Positions 24,769 to 32,820 of a stretch of DNA of 56,736 nucleotides are shown piece after piece. The position numbers were made by a program, and so were the translations under genes. The notes beneath the pieces were generated by a model that saw only the letters and a list, made by a program, of their open reading frames with translations, was not told the origin of the DNA and made no database searches. Each line of letters begins with the position of its first letter. The first letter of the stretch is position 1. This stretch comes from an uncultured Verrucomicrobia subdivision 3 bacterium (GTDB lineage Bacteria > Verrucomicrobiota > Verrucomicrobiia > Limisphaerales > UBA11358): NCBI GenBank assembly GCA_903872345.1, contig CAIQKM010000054.1, positions 1 to 56,736 of the forward strand, given 5' to 3'.

Positions 24769-26361
24769 TTAACATTTCTCCCGCGTCCACGCGCCGTTGA
24801 CCGTCCGCCAGATCCCGCGCGGATTGGCGTTTTGCAATTCCAGCGACAGATAGGCGTCCGGCGTATTCTGAAACGCCACCGGGCGCACAAACCGCTGGAT
24901 GGCCAAAGCCCCCACCGAAGTGGTGGCCGGGGCGCTGGTGGCCGGGTAGGGGCCGCCATGAATCATCGCGGCGCAGACTTCCACGCCCGTCGGGAATCCA
25001 TTGAACACCACGCGTCCCGCCTGTTGTTCCAATTGCTGCAATACTTCGCGCACTTCCGGAGCGGCATCCGCCGCGCCGGTGTGCAGCGACGCCGTCAGGT
25101 TGCCGCCGGCCTGCGCCACGGTGGCGCGCAAATCATCCAGATCGCGGCAGAGGACAACCACGGCGCCCGGACCAAACGTTTCCTCGTGCAATTCCGCGTG
25201 GGCGCGCCAGGTGGCGGAATCCACCGCCACCAGTGCGGGCGACATCGCGGCGAACCCGTTGGCCGCGCCGGCCAGCAGCGTGCGAACGCCGTCAATCTTT
25301 TGGAGTGCCGCCGTGGCGGCACAGAACTGTTTTTGCATATCCGCCGTGAGCATGGTCGTGGCGGGGATGGCCGTCATTTGTTTGGCGAGCTGGGTGACAA
25401 ACGCGTGCGCGCCGGGATTGCCCACCAGGAATATCAGACCCGGCTTGGTGCAAAACTGGCCGGCACCCATGGTGATGGATTGTGCCAGGCCGGCGGCGAT
25501 GGCCTCGGCGCGTTCCGCAATCGCGCCGGGCAGGATGACCAGCGGATTGACGCTGCCCATCTCGGCGAACACAGGAATGGGCACCGGCCGCGCCGCCGCG
25601 AGATCGAACAGCGCCCGGCCGGCGCGTTTGGAACCGGTGAAACCGATGGCCTGCGTGGCCGGATGCTTCGCCAGGGCCTGCCCCACGGTCACCCCGGGTC
25701 CATGCACCAGACCAAACATTTCCAACGGCAGTCCGGTCTGTCGCAACGCCGCCACGACGGCGTGTCCGAACAGTTCGTTCGTGCCGGGATGCCGTTCATG
25801 GGCCTTGACCACCACCGGATTGCCGGCGGCGAGGGCGGAGGCGGTGTCGCCCCCGCAAGCTCCATAGGCGAAGGGAAAATTGCTGGCGCCAAAAACCACC
25901 ACGGGGCCGATGGGCCGGGCCATTCGGCGGAGATCGGGCTTGGGCAGCGGCTGGCGGGCGGGATCGGCGGTATCAATGGTGGCCGCCACCCAGGAGCCCT
26001 CGCGCAAGACCTCGGCGAAATGTTTGAGCTGGTTGCAGGTGCGGGCGCGTTCGCCGGTCAGGCGTGCGAGCGGCAGGCCGGTCTCGGCATGGGCGCGCTG
26101 GAGCAATTCATCCCCCAGGGCCATGATCTGCGCGGCGATGGCTTCGAGCAATTCGATGCGGCGTTCCACGGAAATTTCCCGGGTGATGGGAAACACACGC
26201 TGCGCCGCCGACATCACGGCATCCACCTCGGCGGGGGTGGCGTGAGCAAAGGGAGTTTCCAGCAATGCCCCGGTGGCGGGATTGAGCGCGGTGAGCGTTT
26301 CTTTGCCGCTGGCAACCCATTGGCCGGCGATCAATTGGCGTCCGTTTAATTGAACTGTCAT
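24769..26361 (-). CDS. Aldehyde dehydrogenase, 2-oxoglutarate semialdehyde (2,5-dioxovalerate) type
   Basis: The 530-residue NAD(P)-dependent dehydrogenase has the features of the alpha-ketoglutarate semialdehyde group: FGASNFPFAYGACGGDTASA, GNPVVVKAHERHPGTNE, the GSKRAGRAL turn, a Glu in FAEMGSVNP and the catalytic Cys in GAGQFCTKPGL. This group oxidises 2-oxoglutarate semialdehyde to 2-oxoglutarate, the last step of hydroxyproline, pentose or glucarate routes. ATG 26361 is used; the frame is open to 26415. Although 17 kb from the hydroxyproline operon, it is the enzyme that pathway lacks locally. It is a monocistronic gene in this window. Confidence 0.9.
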   Translation of the reverse strand: MTVQLNGRQLIAGQWVASGKETLTALNPATGALLETPFAHATPAEVDAVMSAAQRVFPITREISVERRIELLEAIAAQIMALGDELLQRAHAETGLPLARLTGERARTCNQLKHFAEVLREGSWVAATIDTADPARQPLPKPDLRRMARPIGPVVVFGASNFPFAYGACGGDTASALAAGNPVVVKAHERHPGTNELFGHAVVAALRQTGLPLEMFGLVHGPGVTVGQALAKHPATQAIGFTGSKRAGRALFDLAAARPVPIPVFAEMGSVNPLVILPGAIAERAEAIAAGLAQSITMGAGQFCTKPGLIFLVGNPGAHAFVTQLAKQMTAIPATTMLTADMQKQFCAATAALQKIDGVRTLLAGAANGFAAMSPALVAVDSATWRAHAELHEETFGPGAVVVLCRDLDDLRATVAQAGGNLTASLHTGAADAAPEVREVLQQLEQQAGRVVFNGFPTGVEVCAAMIHGGPYPATSAPATTSVGALAIQRFVRPVAFQNTPDAYLSLELQNANPRGIWRTVNGAWTREKC

Positions 26362-26554
26362 GCGGACATTTTCAACCCGAACGGACGCCGTGGCAACCCG
26401 GAAAGCATTACCCAAAAGAGGGGAGGTTCCGCCGACGTTGCCGCCGCCGGGCGGATTGCCGAAGACCCTTGCCTGCCGCCTGGGACAAAATCATGGAGCC
26501 TTTGGTAACTTCGGATTGTTTGCGTTACACCGCTCCTGCTAGACTTGGCGCCGG

Positions 26555-27628
26555 ATGTTCCGGGTCATTTTCCATCTCGATATGGACGCCTTCTACGCTT
26601 CCGTGGAACAGCGTGATCACCCGGAATTGCGCGGCCAGCCGGTGATCGTGGGCGCGCCCCCGACCCAGCGCGGCGTGGTTTGCGCCGCCAGCTATGAGGC
26701 GCGGAAATTCGGCGTCCGCTCCGCCCTGCCCAGCGCGACCGCCGGTCGGCTATGCCCCAAGGGAATCTTTGTGCGTCCGCGCATTGACCATTACCGCGAA
26801 GAATCCCGCCAGATCATGGCCATCGTGGCGCGTACCGGGGCGATTGTCGAACCAATGTCCATTGACGAGGCCTATCTGGACATGTCCGTCCAGTGTCAGG
26901 CGGAAACGGCGGATGACTCCCTGCGCGCGGCCATTCCGCTGGCCCGGCAATTGAAACAGGCGATCCGGACGGAACGTCAGCTCACCGCCACCATCGGCAT
27001 CGCCGCCAACAAGTTGCTCGCCAAAATTGCCAGCGACCATCAGAAGCCCGATGGCCTTACCCTGATCACCGAGGCGGAAAAAGTGGCGTTCCTGCGCCCG
27101 CTTCCCGTGCGCACGCTATACGGCGTGGGCCGGGTGACCGAACAGGTTCTGCACGGCGCCGGGCTCGCCACCATTGGGCATCTTCAGGATTATCCCGGCG
27201 ATCTGCGCGCCCTCGCCGGTTCCTTTGGCCCCAAGCTCAAACAATTCGCCCTCGGCCACGATGACCGGCCGCTGGAAATCGGCGACGACATCAAAAGCAT
27301 CAGCGGCGAGGAAACATTTTTGCAGGATACCGAAGACCGCAAAATATTGCGCCGCTGCCTGAAGGAGCAGGCGGCGGACATCTCCGCCCGGCTCAAGCAC
27401 CGGAAGCTGGGCGCCCACACCGTGCAAGTGAAAGTCCGCTACAGCGATTTCACCACCCTCACGCGCCAGCTCTCCGTCGAGGAACCCCTCACCGAAGCCG
27501 CCGAGGTTTACCGGCTCGCCTGTTTTCTGCTGGGCCGGGAAAAGCTGGTGAACCGGCCCCTCCGACTGCTCGGCCTTGGGGTCAGCCATTTGCGTGAACC
27601 GGCCACCCGGCAGTTGCCGCTGCTTTAA
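26555..27628 (+). CDS. dinB: DNA polymerase IV (Y family)
   Basis: The 357-residue translesion polymerase has FHLDMDAFYASVEQ (metal-binding Asp), VVCAASYEARKFGVRSALPS, EPMSIDEAYLDMS (Asp-Glu of the catalytic palm), ATIGIAANKLLAKIASDHQK in the thumb (two helix-hairpin-helix regions follow), and the little-finger domain from ~240. The end ...RQLPLL resembles a beta-clamp-binding motif. It copies damaged templates with low fidelity. Length fits DinB. No LexA box was identified upstream. Confidence 0.95.
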   Translation: MFRVIFHLDMDAFYASVEQRDHPELRGQPVIVGAPPTQRGVVCAASYEARKFGVRSALPSATAGRLCPKGIFVRPRIDHYREESRQIMAIVARTGAIVEPMSIDEAYLDMSVQCQAETADDSLRAAIPLARQLKQAIRTERQLTATIGIAANKLLAKIASDHQKPDGLTLITEAEKVAFLRPLPVRTLYGVGRVTEQVLHGAGLATIGHLQDYPGDLRALAGSFGPKLKQFALGHDDRPLEIGDDIKSISGEETFLQDTEDRKILRRCLKEQAADISARLKHRKLGAHTVQVKVRYSDFTTLTRQLSVEEPLTEAAEVYRLACFLLGREKLVNRPLRLLGLGVSHLREPATRQLPLL

Positions 27629-27638
27629 CTCGGTCCGC

Positions 27639-28898
27639 TCACTTCGTCGCCGCCTTGTTCACTTCCACCGCGTACACATAGTTCGTGCCGCTCATGTTGC
27701 TGCGGAAGACGAGCCATTTCATGTCCGGCGTGAACGTGGCATTCGGCTCCAAGGAATAATCATGCTCCGCCATGTTCACGAGCCGTTCGGAGCGGAACAC
27801 GCCGGTATGCGCCAGCGCGCTCTTGTCCAGATTGGTGCCCATGACGTCCGTGTTCATTTCGGGATGGAAGAGGTAGATCCATTTGCCGTTGTCGGCGTGC
27901 GCCACCATGCCGGGGCCGCCGCCATCGCCGCTGAAGAGGGTGCCGTCCGGCGAGATGTTGTAATGCACCGACCATTCGTTGCGTTGCAGATGATATTGCG
28001 TGCGGGTGCCGTTCAGCACGTTGTAGCCGCCCAGCCAGAAATCCTCGCCGCGCGGGGTTTGCAGGTCGTACCAGACGGTGCTGCCGTCGTGACTCCAGAA
28101 TTCGTGCCCGGCGATTTCCATGATCATGCGCCGCTGATGCACGAGCATCAGGCCGGTGCCGTCGCTATGAACGAGCCAGACGCGGTCCACCTTGTGCCAG
28201 GGACCTTCGTGCGCGAAGAGCAGCAGCGTGGGATCCGTCGGCGAGAATTGCAGATGATTCAGCCAGTCGTGGCAGCGGTCGAAGGACTTTGTCTCGCCCG
28301 TCGCCAAATTGCGGCAGAACAATTCCATTTCGGTGCGCTGATCAAAGCGTTCCTCAATGTTCTTCGCCTTGCTCTTGCGTTCGGAATCCAAATTGGAAGC
28401 CTCCTTCTCGCGCGACTCCTCGCGTTGGATCGCCTCCGGATCCAGCGTGGTCGTGCCGGCGATAACCGTTTCATCGCAATTAACCGCCACGGCATGGGAA
28501 CCGCGCGGCAGCGTGGCGACGAGCTTCACGGCCTTGGTGGTGAGATCGGCGGCGAAAACATTGGTGCCCTGATTGTAATAAACCTGCCCGGTCTTGCGGC
28601 CCACTTCCAGCACGCGCAACCGTTTGCCGGCAACCACCTGGGTGACTTCATGCGTCGTGAGATCGAGCGCATAAATGCCCAACGGCGCGGTGAACGCCAT
28701 CTTGGTGCCGTCCGGCGTGAAGGGATTGACGTTGAAATAAAAGCTCTCGCTGCCCGGCTCGGCTGACAGCCGCAGGACGCGGTGGCCGGTATCGGTGTCA
28801 ATCCATTCGCGCGGCGGCTCGTTGGTGTCGGTTTGCGCCCGGCCGCACAGCGTGGCGGAGCAGCACAGGACGGCAAAGGCGGTTTTGACGGGAGTCAT
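27639..28898 (-). CDS. Oligogalacturonate lyase-like secreted protein (PL22)
   Basis: The 419-residue protein has a signal peptide (MTPVKTAFAVLCCSATLCGR) and a seven-bladed beta-propeller with FYFNVNPFTPDGTKMAF, CHDWLNHLQFSPTDPTLLLF, and GHEFWSHDGSTVWYDLQTPR, which match the Ogl family. The His residues in these blades are the usual metal/active-site ligands. The enzyme splits unsaturated oligogalacturonides from pectin into keto-uronates. ATG 28898 is chosen over 28967 since the signal peptide starts there. It lies four bases after the esterase gene, so the two form a pectin operon. Most family members are cytosolic, so a signal peptide is a point to check. Confidence 0.85.
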   Translation of the reverse strand: MTPVKTAFAVLCCSATLCGRAQTDTNEPPREWIDTDTGHRVLRLSAEPGSESFYFNVNPFTPDGTKMAFTAPLGIYALDLTTHEVTQVVAGKRLRVLEVGRKTGQVYYNQGTNVFAADLTTKAVKLVATLPRGSHAVAVNCDETVIAGTTTLDPEAIQREESREKEASNLDSERKSKAKNIEERFDQRTEMELFCRNLATGETKSFDRCHDWLNHLQFSPTDPTLLLFAHEGPWHKVDRVWLVHSDGTGLMLVHQRRMIMEIAGHEFWSHDGSTVWYDLQTPRGEDFWLGGYNVLNGTRTQYHLQRNEWSVHYNISPDGTLFSGDGGGPGMVAHADNGKWIYLFHPEMNTDVMGTNLDKSALAHTGVFRSERLVNMAEHDYSLEPNATFTPDMKWLVFRSNMSGTNYVYAVEVNKAATK

Positions 28899-28902
28899 GA
28901 TA

Positions 28903-29772
28903 TTACTTGGTAATGAGATAATCCCTGAGCGGGCAGCCATCCAGCGCGCGGATGCCGGCAATGACATTCTGCGCGTTCAGTTCGGCCCCGGCGAAGCTGG
29001 TGTGCGTGTTGTCCGCCGGCGTGAAATAGGTTTCCTTGATCTCCTGCGGCGTCTTGCCCGCGTACTGGCTCATCGTCAGTTCGTTCAGATTGATAAACAG
29101 CACCTTTTCACTCTTGGCCACGGCGGTGGACATATCCACATAGATGCTCTTTTCCACGTCGCCGGCCTTCACGGGATCCTTGGGGCAATGCGGAATGGGT
29201 GTGCACAGAATGGGTGTCATGCCCTTGGCCCGGGCATCAGCGATATACTTGCGCATGTACCAGCCGTAGGTGTGAACGGTTTCCGGCTGTTTGGTGATGG
29301 GATTGAAAATATCTTTCGTATCTTCGCCCAGGCCGCGGATGGATCCGCGCGCGCGGTTGGTATCGTCCAGTGGACCGCCGTCGTTATGCCCCATCTGAAT
29401 CAGCACGAAATCGCCCGGCTTGGCGGCATTGAGCACCTTGTCCCACCAGCCCTGGGTCTGGAAGGTGCGACTGCTGCGGCCGCCCAGCGCATGGTTTTCC
29501 ACGCGGATTTTATTCGTATCAAAGTTTTTGCCGATCACATCGCCCCAGCCGCGTTCGCCTTTGCCGGGGTTGTGGACCGTGGAATCGCCCACGATGAAGA
29601 TCATCGGGAAGCTGCGGTTGGTATCCACCAGAAAGCCGGATTTGGCGGCGACATCGCGCTTGGCATCCAGATTGGCGGAATTTTGGGCGGTCACCTGCCC
29701 GGGGGCGCGGCTGGCGACCAGGGCGACGGCGAGCAAGGACAGCAGACAGATTTTCACAGGTTTCATGGGCAT
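28903..29772 (-). CDS. Rhamnogalacturonan acetylesterase-like SGNH hydrolase (CE12)
   Basis: The 289-residue secreted esterase has the SGNH blocks: Ser in FIVGDSTVHN (block I), Gly in NHALGGRSSRTF (block II), Asn in IQMGHNDGG (block III), and Asp/His in TPADNTHTSFAGAE (block V). A signal peptide covers residues 1-~27. CE12 enzymes remove acetyl groups from rhamnogalacturonan I, giving lyases access to pectin. It is first in a two-gene operon with the PL22-like lyase. A second ATG six bases further (29766) is an equal start candidate. Confidence 0.9.
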   Translation of the reverse strand: MPMKPVKICLLSLLAVALVASRAPGQVTAQNSANLDAKRDVAAKSGFLVDTNRSFPMIFIVGDSTVHNPGKGERGWGDVIGKNFDTNKIRVENHALGGRSSRTFQTQGWWDKVLNAAKPGDFVLIQMGHNDGGPLDDTNRARGSIRGLGEDTKDIFNPITKQPETVHTYGWYMRKYIADARAKGMTPILCTPIPHCPKDPVKAGDVEKSIYVDMSTAVAKSEKVLFINLNELTMSQYAGKTPQEIKETYFTPADNTHTSFAGAELNAQNVIAGIRALDGCPLRDYLITK

Positions 29773-29857
29773 ACGTTGTGGACGGGATCAATATACCGAT
29801 GGTTTCCGGATTTTCAGCAACAGAACATCGCCATAATTGGCGATGCCGGGTCGTTTG

Positions 29858-29960
29858 GAGATGCGCGGAGATGCGCGGAGATGCGCGGACATGTCCGCGC
29901 TTGGCACTGGGAGACATGTCTCCCAGTGCCAAAGCGGCGTCATGCCGCCGCACTCCACAT
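29858..29960. repeat. Tandem and CATG-centred palindrome cluster
   Basis: Three copies of GAGATGCGCG in a row (29858-29887) run into an 18-bp perfect palindrome (29883-29900, GCGCGGACATGTCCGCGC). A 32-bp perfect palindrome follows (29901-29932, arms TTGGCACTGGGAGACA), then an imperfect one (29935-29952) related to that at 459-490. All have CATG at or near the centre. No gene lies in this 218-base gap. Confidence 0.85.
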
Positions 29961-29990
29961 AGGGGGAGCATCCCATAGCCGGGAAACTAT

Positions 29991-30641
29991 TTAACCTTCC
30001 ACCAATGCCGCCAATGCCGCGAACAGCTTTTCCGAGCCGGCAAAATGATCCAGCCCGGCGGCGGTCACCAGCCCAAAGCCTTTGCCATAAGCGGGACCAT
30101 TCGCCACGCAGGCGTCATTGGCGCATTCGGCGAGCTGGCGATGGGCGGATTGCAGCGCATTGGCGCGTTTGCCGTTCGCCTCGAATTTCCAGCCGATGAT
30201 CTTGGTGCGCGGATACCACGCCCGCAGCCCCGCCAGAATTTTCGGGGTCGGGATTAGTTCAGCGAACAGACTGCCTTCGCGTGTGGAAATCTTTTTGGAT
30301 GCTTTGATGGCCTGCAACTTGCCGTCGGCGGTGCGGGTATAAATCTTGCCGAAGGTAAAATCGCTCACGGCGGCGGCGTGAAAAATGGCGTCCACCTTTT
30401 GGCGCGACAACTTCTTGAACCGCGCCTGCAAATCGGCGGTGGTGCTGAAGGGAATCACCGTTTGCGCCTCGCGCGGACCCGGCCAGGTTGCCTGCACGCC
30501 GGTCAGCAACGTGACGTTATGCCCCCGCGCCACGAGAAAGTTGGCCAGTTCGGTGCCCAGCCGGCCCGTGGAAAAATTGGTCAGCCGACGCACATCATCG
30601 AGCGGTTCGTACGTCGGGCCGGCGGTGATCACGCAATTCAT
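29991..30641 (-). CDS. CoaB-like phosphopantothenate-cysteine ligase domain protein
   Basis: The 216-residue protein matches the CoaB half of the bifunctional CoaBC: ITAGPTYEPLDDVRRLTNFS at the N-terminus (nucleotide-binding loop), GRLGTELANFLVARGHNVTLL, IFHAAAVSDF, the KISTREGSLFAELIPTPKIL segment, and GWKFEANGK. CoaB joins CTP-activated phosphopantothenate to cysteine in coenzyme A synthesis. The CoaC decarboxylase half is absent and not next to it, so a stand-alone CoaB is suggested. ATG 30641 begins the fold; the frame extends to 30785. Confidence 0.82.
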   Translation of the reverse strand: MNCVITAGPTYEPLDDVRRLTNFSTGRLGTELANFLVARGHNVTLLTGVQATWPGPREAQTVIPFSTTADLQARFKKLSRQKVDAIFHAAAVSDFTFGKIYTRTADGKLQAIKASKKISTREGSLFAELIPTPKILAGLRAWYPRTKIIGWKFEANGKRANALQSAHRQLAECANDACVANGPAYGKGFGLVTAAGLDHFAGSEKLFAALAALVEG

Positions 30642-30744
30642 GCCGCCAGCGTAATGGGCGGGTGGAAAAAAGTGGATTAAAATATGCGGGCGCGCTCCTG
30701 GCGGCGGCGAATCACCGGGATTCGTCGGGCCTCTATAATTCGCC

Positions 30745-31992
30745 CTAAAACGAGCTGCGACCCGATTGGTCGCCGGGCCGTCCATATTTCAGACCGGCGC
30801 GCTGTTCATATTCCCCCAGCTTCACGTTGGCGGTGGCCTCCCGGCCTTTGATTTCCGAGTTGATGCGGCCGAGCCGGAGCTGGGCGCGTTCAGCGGCGGG
30901 GGTATGGGGAAAGTCATCCACAATGCGTTGCAGGGTGGCACACACCGTCGCCACGCTGGCCCCGAGATTCACCTGATAGCTGGCGAGCTGGTTCAACCAT
31001 TCGGCGACCTGGCGGGGGGACTGTTTCGGCTCGCGGATCAATTGTTCCAGTTCCATGGTGGCCAGATCCAGCCGCTGAAAATGGGTGGCATAAATCATCG
31101 CCAGCTTTTCCCGCGCCTCATTGTCGTGCGGATGCAACTCCAGTTGTTTGACGTATGCGGCGGCGAGCTGGCCGGGTTCGGGTTCCTTGGGTTTGAGAAA
31201 CTCCGTGGACGCCAGCAGACCGACATTATGAACGCCTTCGGGCACATAGACCGCCTGGCGATCGTGCTTGGCCATGATCATCTGTTCGGCGGCGGCCAGA
31301 TGGGCGACCCGCTGTTGCGCCTGCAAGGCCAGTTCCGTGCCGGGAAAACGCTCAATAATTTTCTGTAACGAGGCGCGGGCGCCATCCACATCGGCAATCA
31401 GCTTGAGCTGCCAGTCGGCAAGTTGGGTAAATGCGGCGAAGACCTGGCGCGGCGGCACGGTCGCTTTGTTGCAAAAGTTGTTGAGGGCAATTTCCGCCCC
31501 GGGAACGTCTTTCATGTCTTCCGCCAGAATGCCGGCGAGCAGCATGATGCCTTCGAAATCATCCGGGAACTGGGCGAGCTGGCGACGAACCTCGGCAATG
31601 GCTTCGGTCCATTGGCCGCGCTTGCGGCGGGCCTGGGCGGCGGAATAAAGCGGCTTCGGTTCCAGCCGTTCGCGGCCGCCATCGAACATGTTCGTCAGGG
31701 GGCTGATGAACCATTCACTGAGCTGAGGCGTCCAAACCGTGCTGATCATCACCCCGGCAATGGCGATGGAAACGGGGATTTCAAACGAGCCCAGGAAGGT
31801 GGGACCGGCCGTCACCAAGTGATGTACCAGCCAGGTTTCGGCCATGAGCACCACGGCGGTATAAATCAGGCGGAACACCATTTTGCGGCGCTCATCGGTA
31901 TGCTTCAGGGCGTAGTAGGAAAAGAGACCATACAGCCCGGCCGCCCCCGCGAGGACGGCGATCAAGTGGGCGTTGGCAGACGGCTGGTCCAT
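30745..31992 (-). CDS. Membrane-anchored TPR protein
   Basis: The 415-residue protein has two or three N-terminal membrane segments (LIAVLAGAAGLYGLFSYYAL, FRLIYTAVVLMAETWLVHHL, IPVSIAIAGVMISTVW). A long helical repeat domain follows (~120-400), with TPR-like units such as YSAAQARRKRGQWTEAIAEV, AAYVKQLELHPHDNEAREKL and CATLQRIVDDFPHTPAAERA. The C-terminal end is basic. It is likely a scaffold at the inner membrane. ATG 31992 is preferred because the first membrane segment follows it closely; the frame is open upstream to 32112. It and the APS kinase gene diverge. Confidence 0.75.
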   Translation of the reverse strand: MDQPSANAHLIAVLAGAAGLYGLFSYYALKHTDERRKMVFRLIYTAVVLMAETWLVHHLVTAGPTFLGSFEIPVSIAIAGVMISTVWTPQLSEWFISPLTNMFDGGRERLEPKPLYSAAQARRKRGQWTEAIAEVRRQLAQFPDDFEGIMLLAGILAEDMKDVPGAEIALNNFCNKATVPPRQVFAAFTQLADWQLKLIADVDGARASLQKIIERFPGTELALQAQQRVAHLAAAEQMIMAKHDRQAVYVPEGVHNVGLLASTEFLKPKEPEPGQLAAAYVKQLELHPHDNEAREKLAMIYATHFQRLDLATMELEQLIREPKQSPRQVAEWLNQLASYQVNLGASVATVCATLQRIVDDFPHTPAAERAQLRLGRINSEIKGREATANVKLGEYEQRAGLKYGRPGDQSGRSSF

Positions 31993-32121
31993 GGTCGATT
32001 GCGGCAAGTTCCACCCGCCGCCCCGCGGACGCAAGTTATTTCCTCGCCGGCCGAAATCAGCAACCCGGTGTCCAAGCATAGAATAATGGACTTTTTCATG
32101 CGCGCCGAACATGCTGGAGGC

Positions 32122-32736
32122 ATGGCTGATTCATCCGGGAAAGATGCCGCGCTATTTGCGACGCACAGCAAAATCACCGCCGCCGAACGGGCGTGCCAGA
32201 ACGGTCACCCCGGTTGCGTGGTGTGGCTCACCGGCCTGAGCGCCGCCGGCAAATCTACTCTCGCGGTGGAACTGGAGCGGGAACTCTTCCGCGCCGGCCG
32301 CCAGGTGTTTGTGCTGGATGGCGACAACCTCCGGCATGGCCTCTGTTCCGACCTGGGGTTTTCCCCCGCCGCACGCGAGGAAAACATCCGCCGCGTGGCC
32401 GAAGTGGCCAAACTGTTCGCCGAAGCGGGCATCATTTGCATCACCGCTTTCATCTCGCCGTATCGCGCCGGGCGCGACCTGGCCCGCCGGATTACGCCGC
32501 CGGGACAATTTCTTGAAGTTTATCTCAGCACGCCGCTGGCCGCCTGCGAGTATCGCGATCCCAAAGGTCTCTATGCCCGCGCCCGGGCCGGAAAAATCCC
32601 GGATTTCACCGGCATCTCCGCGCCCTATGAAGCCCCCCTGAATCCGGAGATTGAACTGCGTACGGACCAACTGGCCATCGGCGATTGTGTCGCCCGGATT
32701 CTGGCACGGATCAACGCCCTTCATACCCCGGCTTGA
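32122..32736 (+). CDS. cysC: Adenylyl-sulfate (APS) kinase
   Basis: The 204-residue enzyme phosphorylates APS to PAPS. It shows the P-loop GLSAAGKST (from residue 38), FVLDGDNLRHGLCSDLGFS (APS-binding region), EENIRRVAEVAKLFAEAG, and FISPYRAGRD, all typical of CysC. No ATP sulfurylase gene (cysDN) is adjacent, so it probably draws on APS made elsewhere. The downstream sulfotransferase 4 kb on is a likely PAPS consumer. ATG 32122 follows GGAGG but at only one base, which is too close for an ideal site; ATG 32086 is in frame and also possible. Confidence 0.92.
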   Translation: MADSSGKDAALFATHSKITAAERACQNGHPGCVVWLTGLSAAGKSTLAVELERELFRAGRQVFVLDGDNLRHGLCSDLGFSPAAREENIRRVAEVAKLFAEAGIICITAFISPYRAGRDLARRITPPGQFLEVYLSTPLAACEYRDPKGLYARARAGKIPDFTGISAPYEAPLNPEIELRTDQLAIGDCVARILARINALHTPA

Positions 32737-32762
32737 ACCGGAATTTCCGCACCATAAATAAA

Positions 32763-32793
32763 AAACCGGCCGGGACAGTGGTCCCGGCCGGTG
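32763..32793. terminator. Bidirectional terminator after cysC and the LamG-protein gene
   Basis: ACCGGCCGGGAC (32765-32776) and GTCCCGGCCGGT (32781-32792) form a 12-bp perfect stem around AGTG. On the minus strand, six T and an AT-rich tail follow, a strong terminator for the 32821-36591 gene; on the plus strand, GCGTTTTA follows, weaker but possible for cysC. Confidence 0.85.
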
Positions 32794-32820
32794 CGTTTTA
32801 GAGAACCGTTTTAAACCGGA

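Noticed and set aside
30642..30785. N-terminal extension of the CoaB-like protein
   Set aside because: The in-frame 48 residues are Pro/Arg-rich, overlap the end of the TPR gene, and precede the conserved nucleotide-binding start of the fold.
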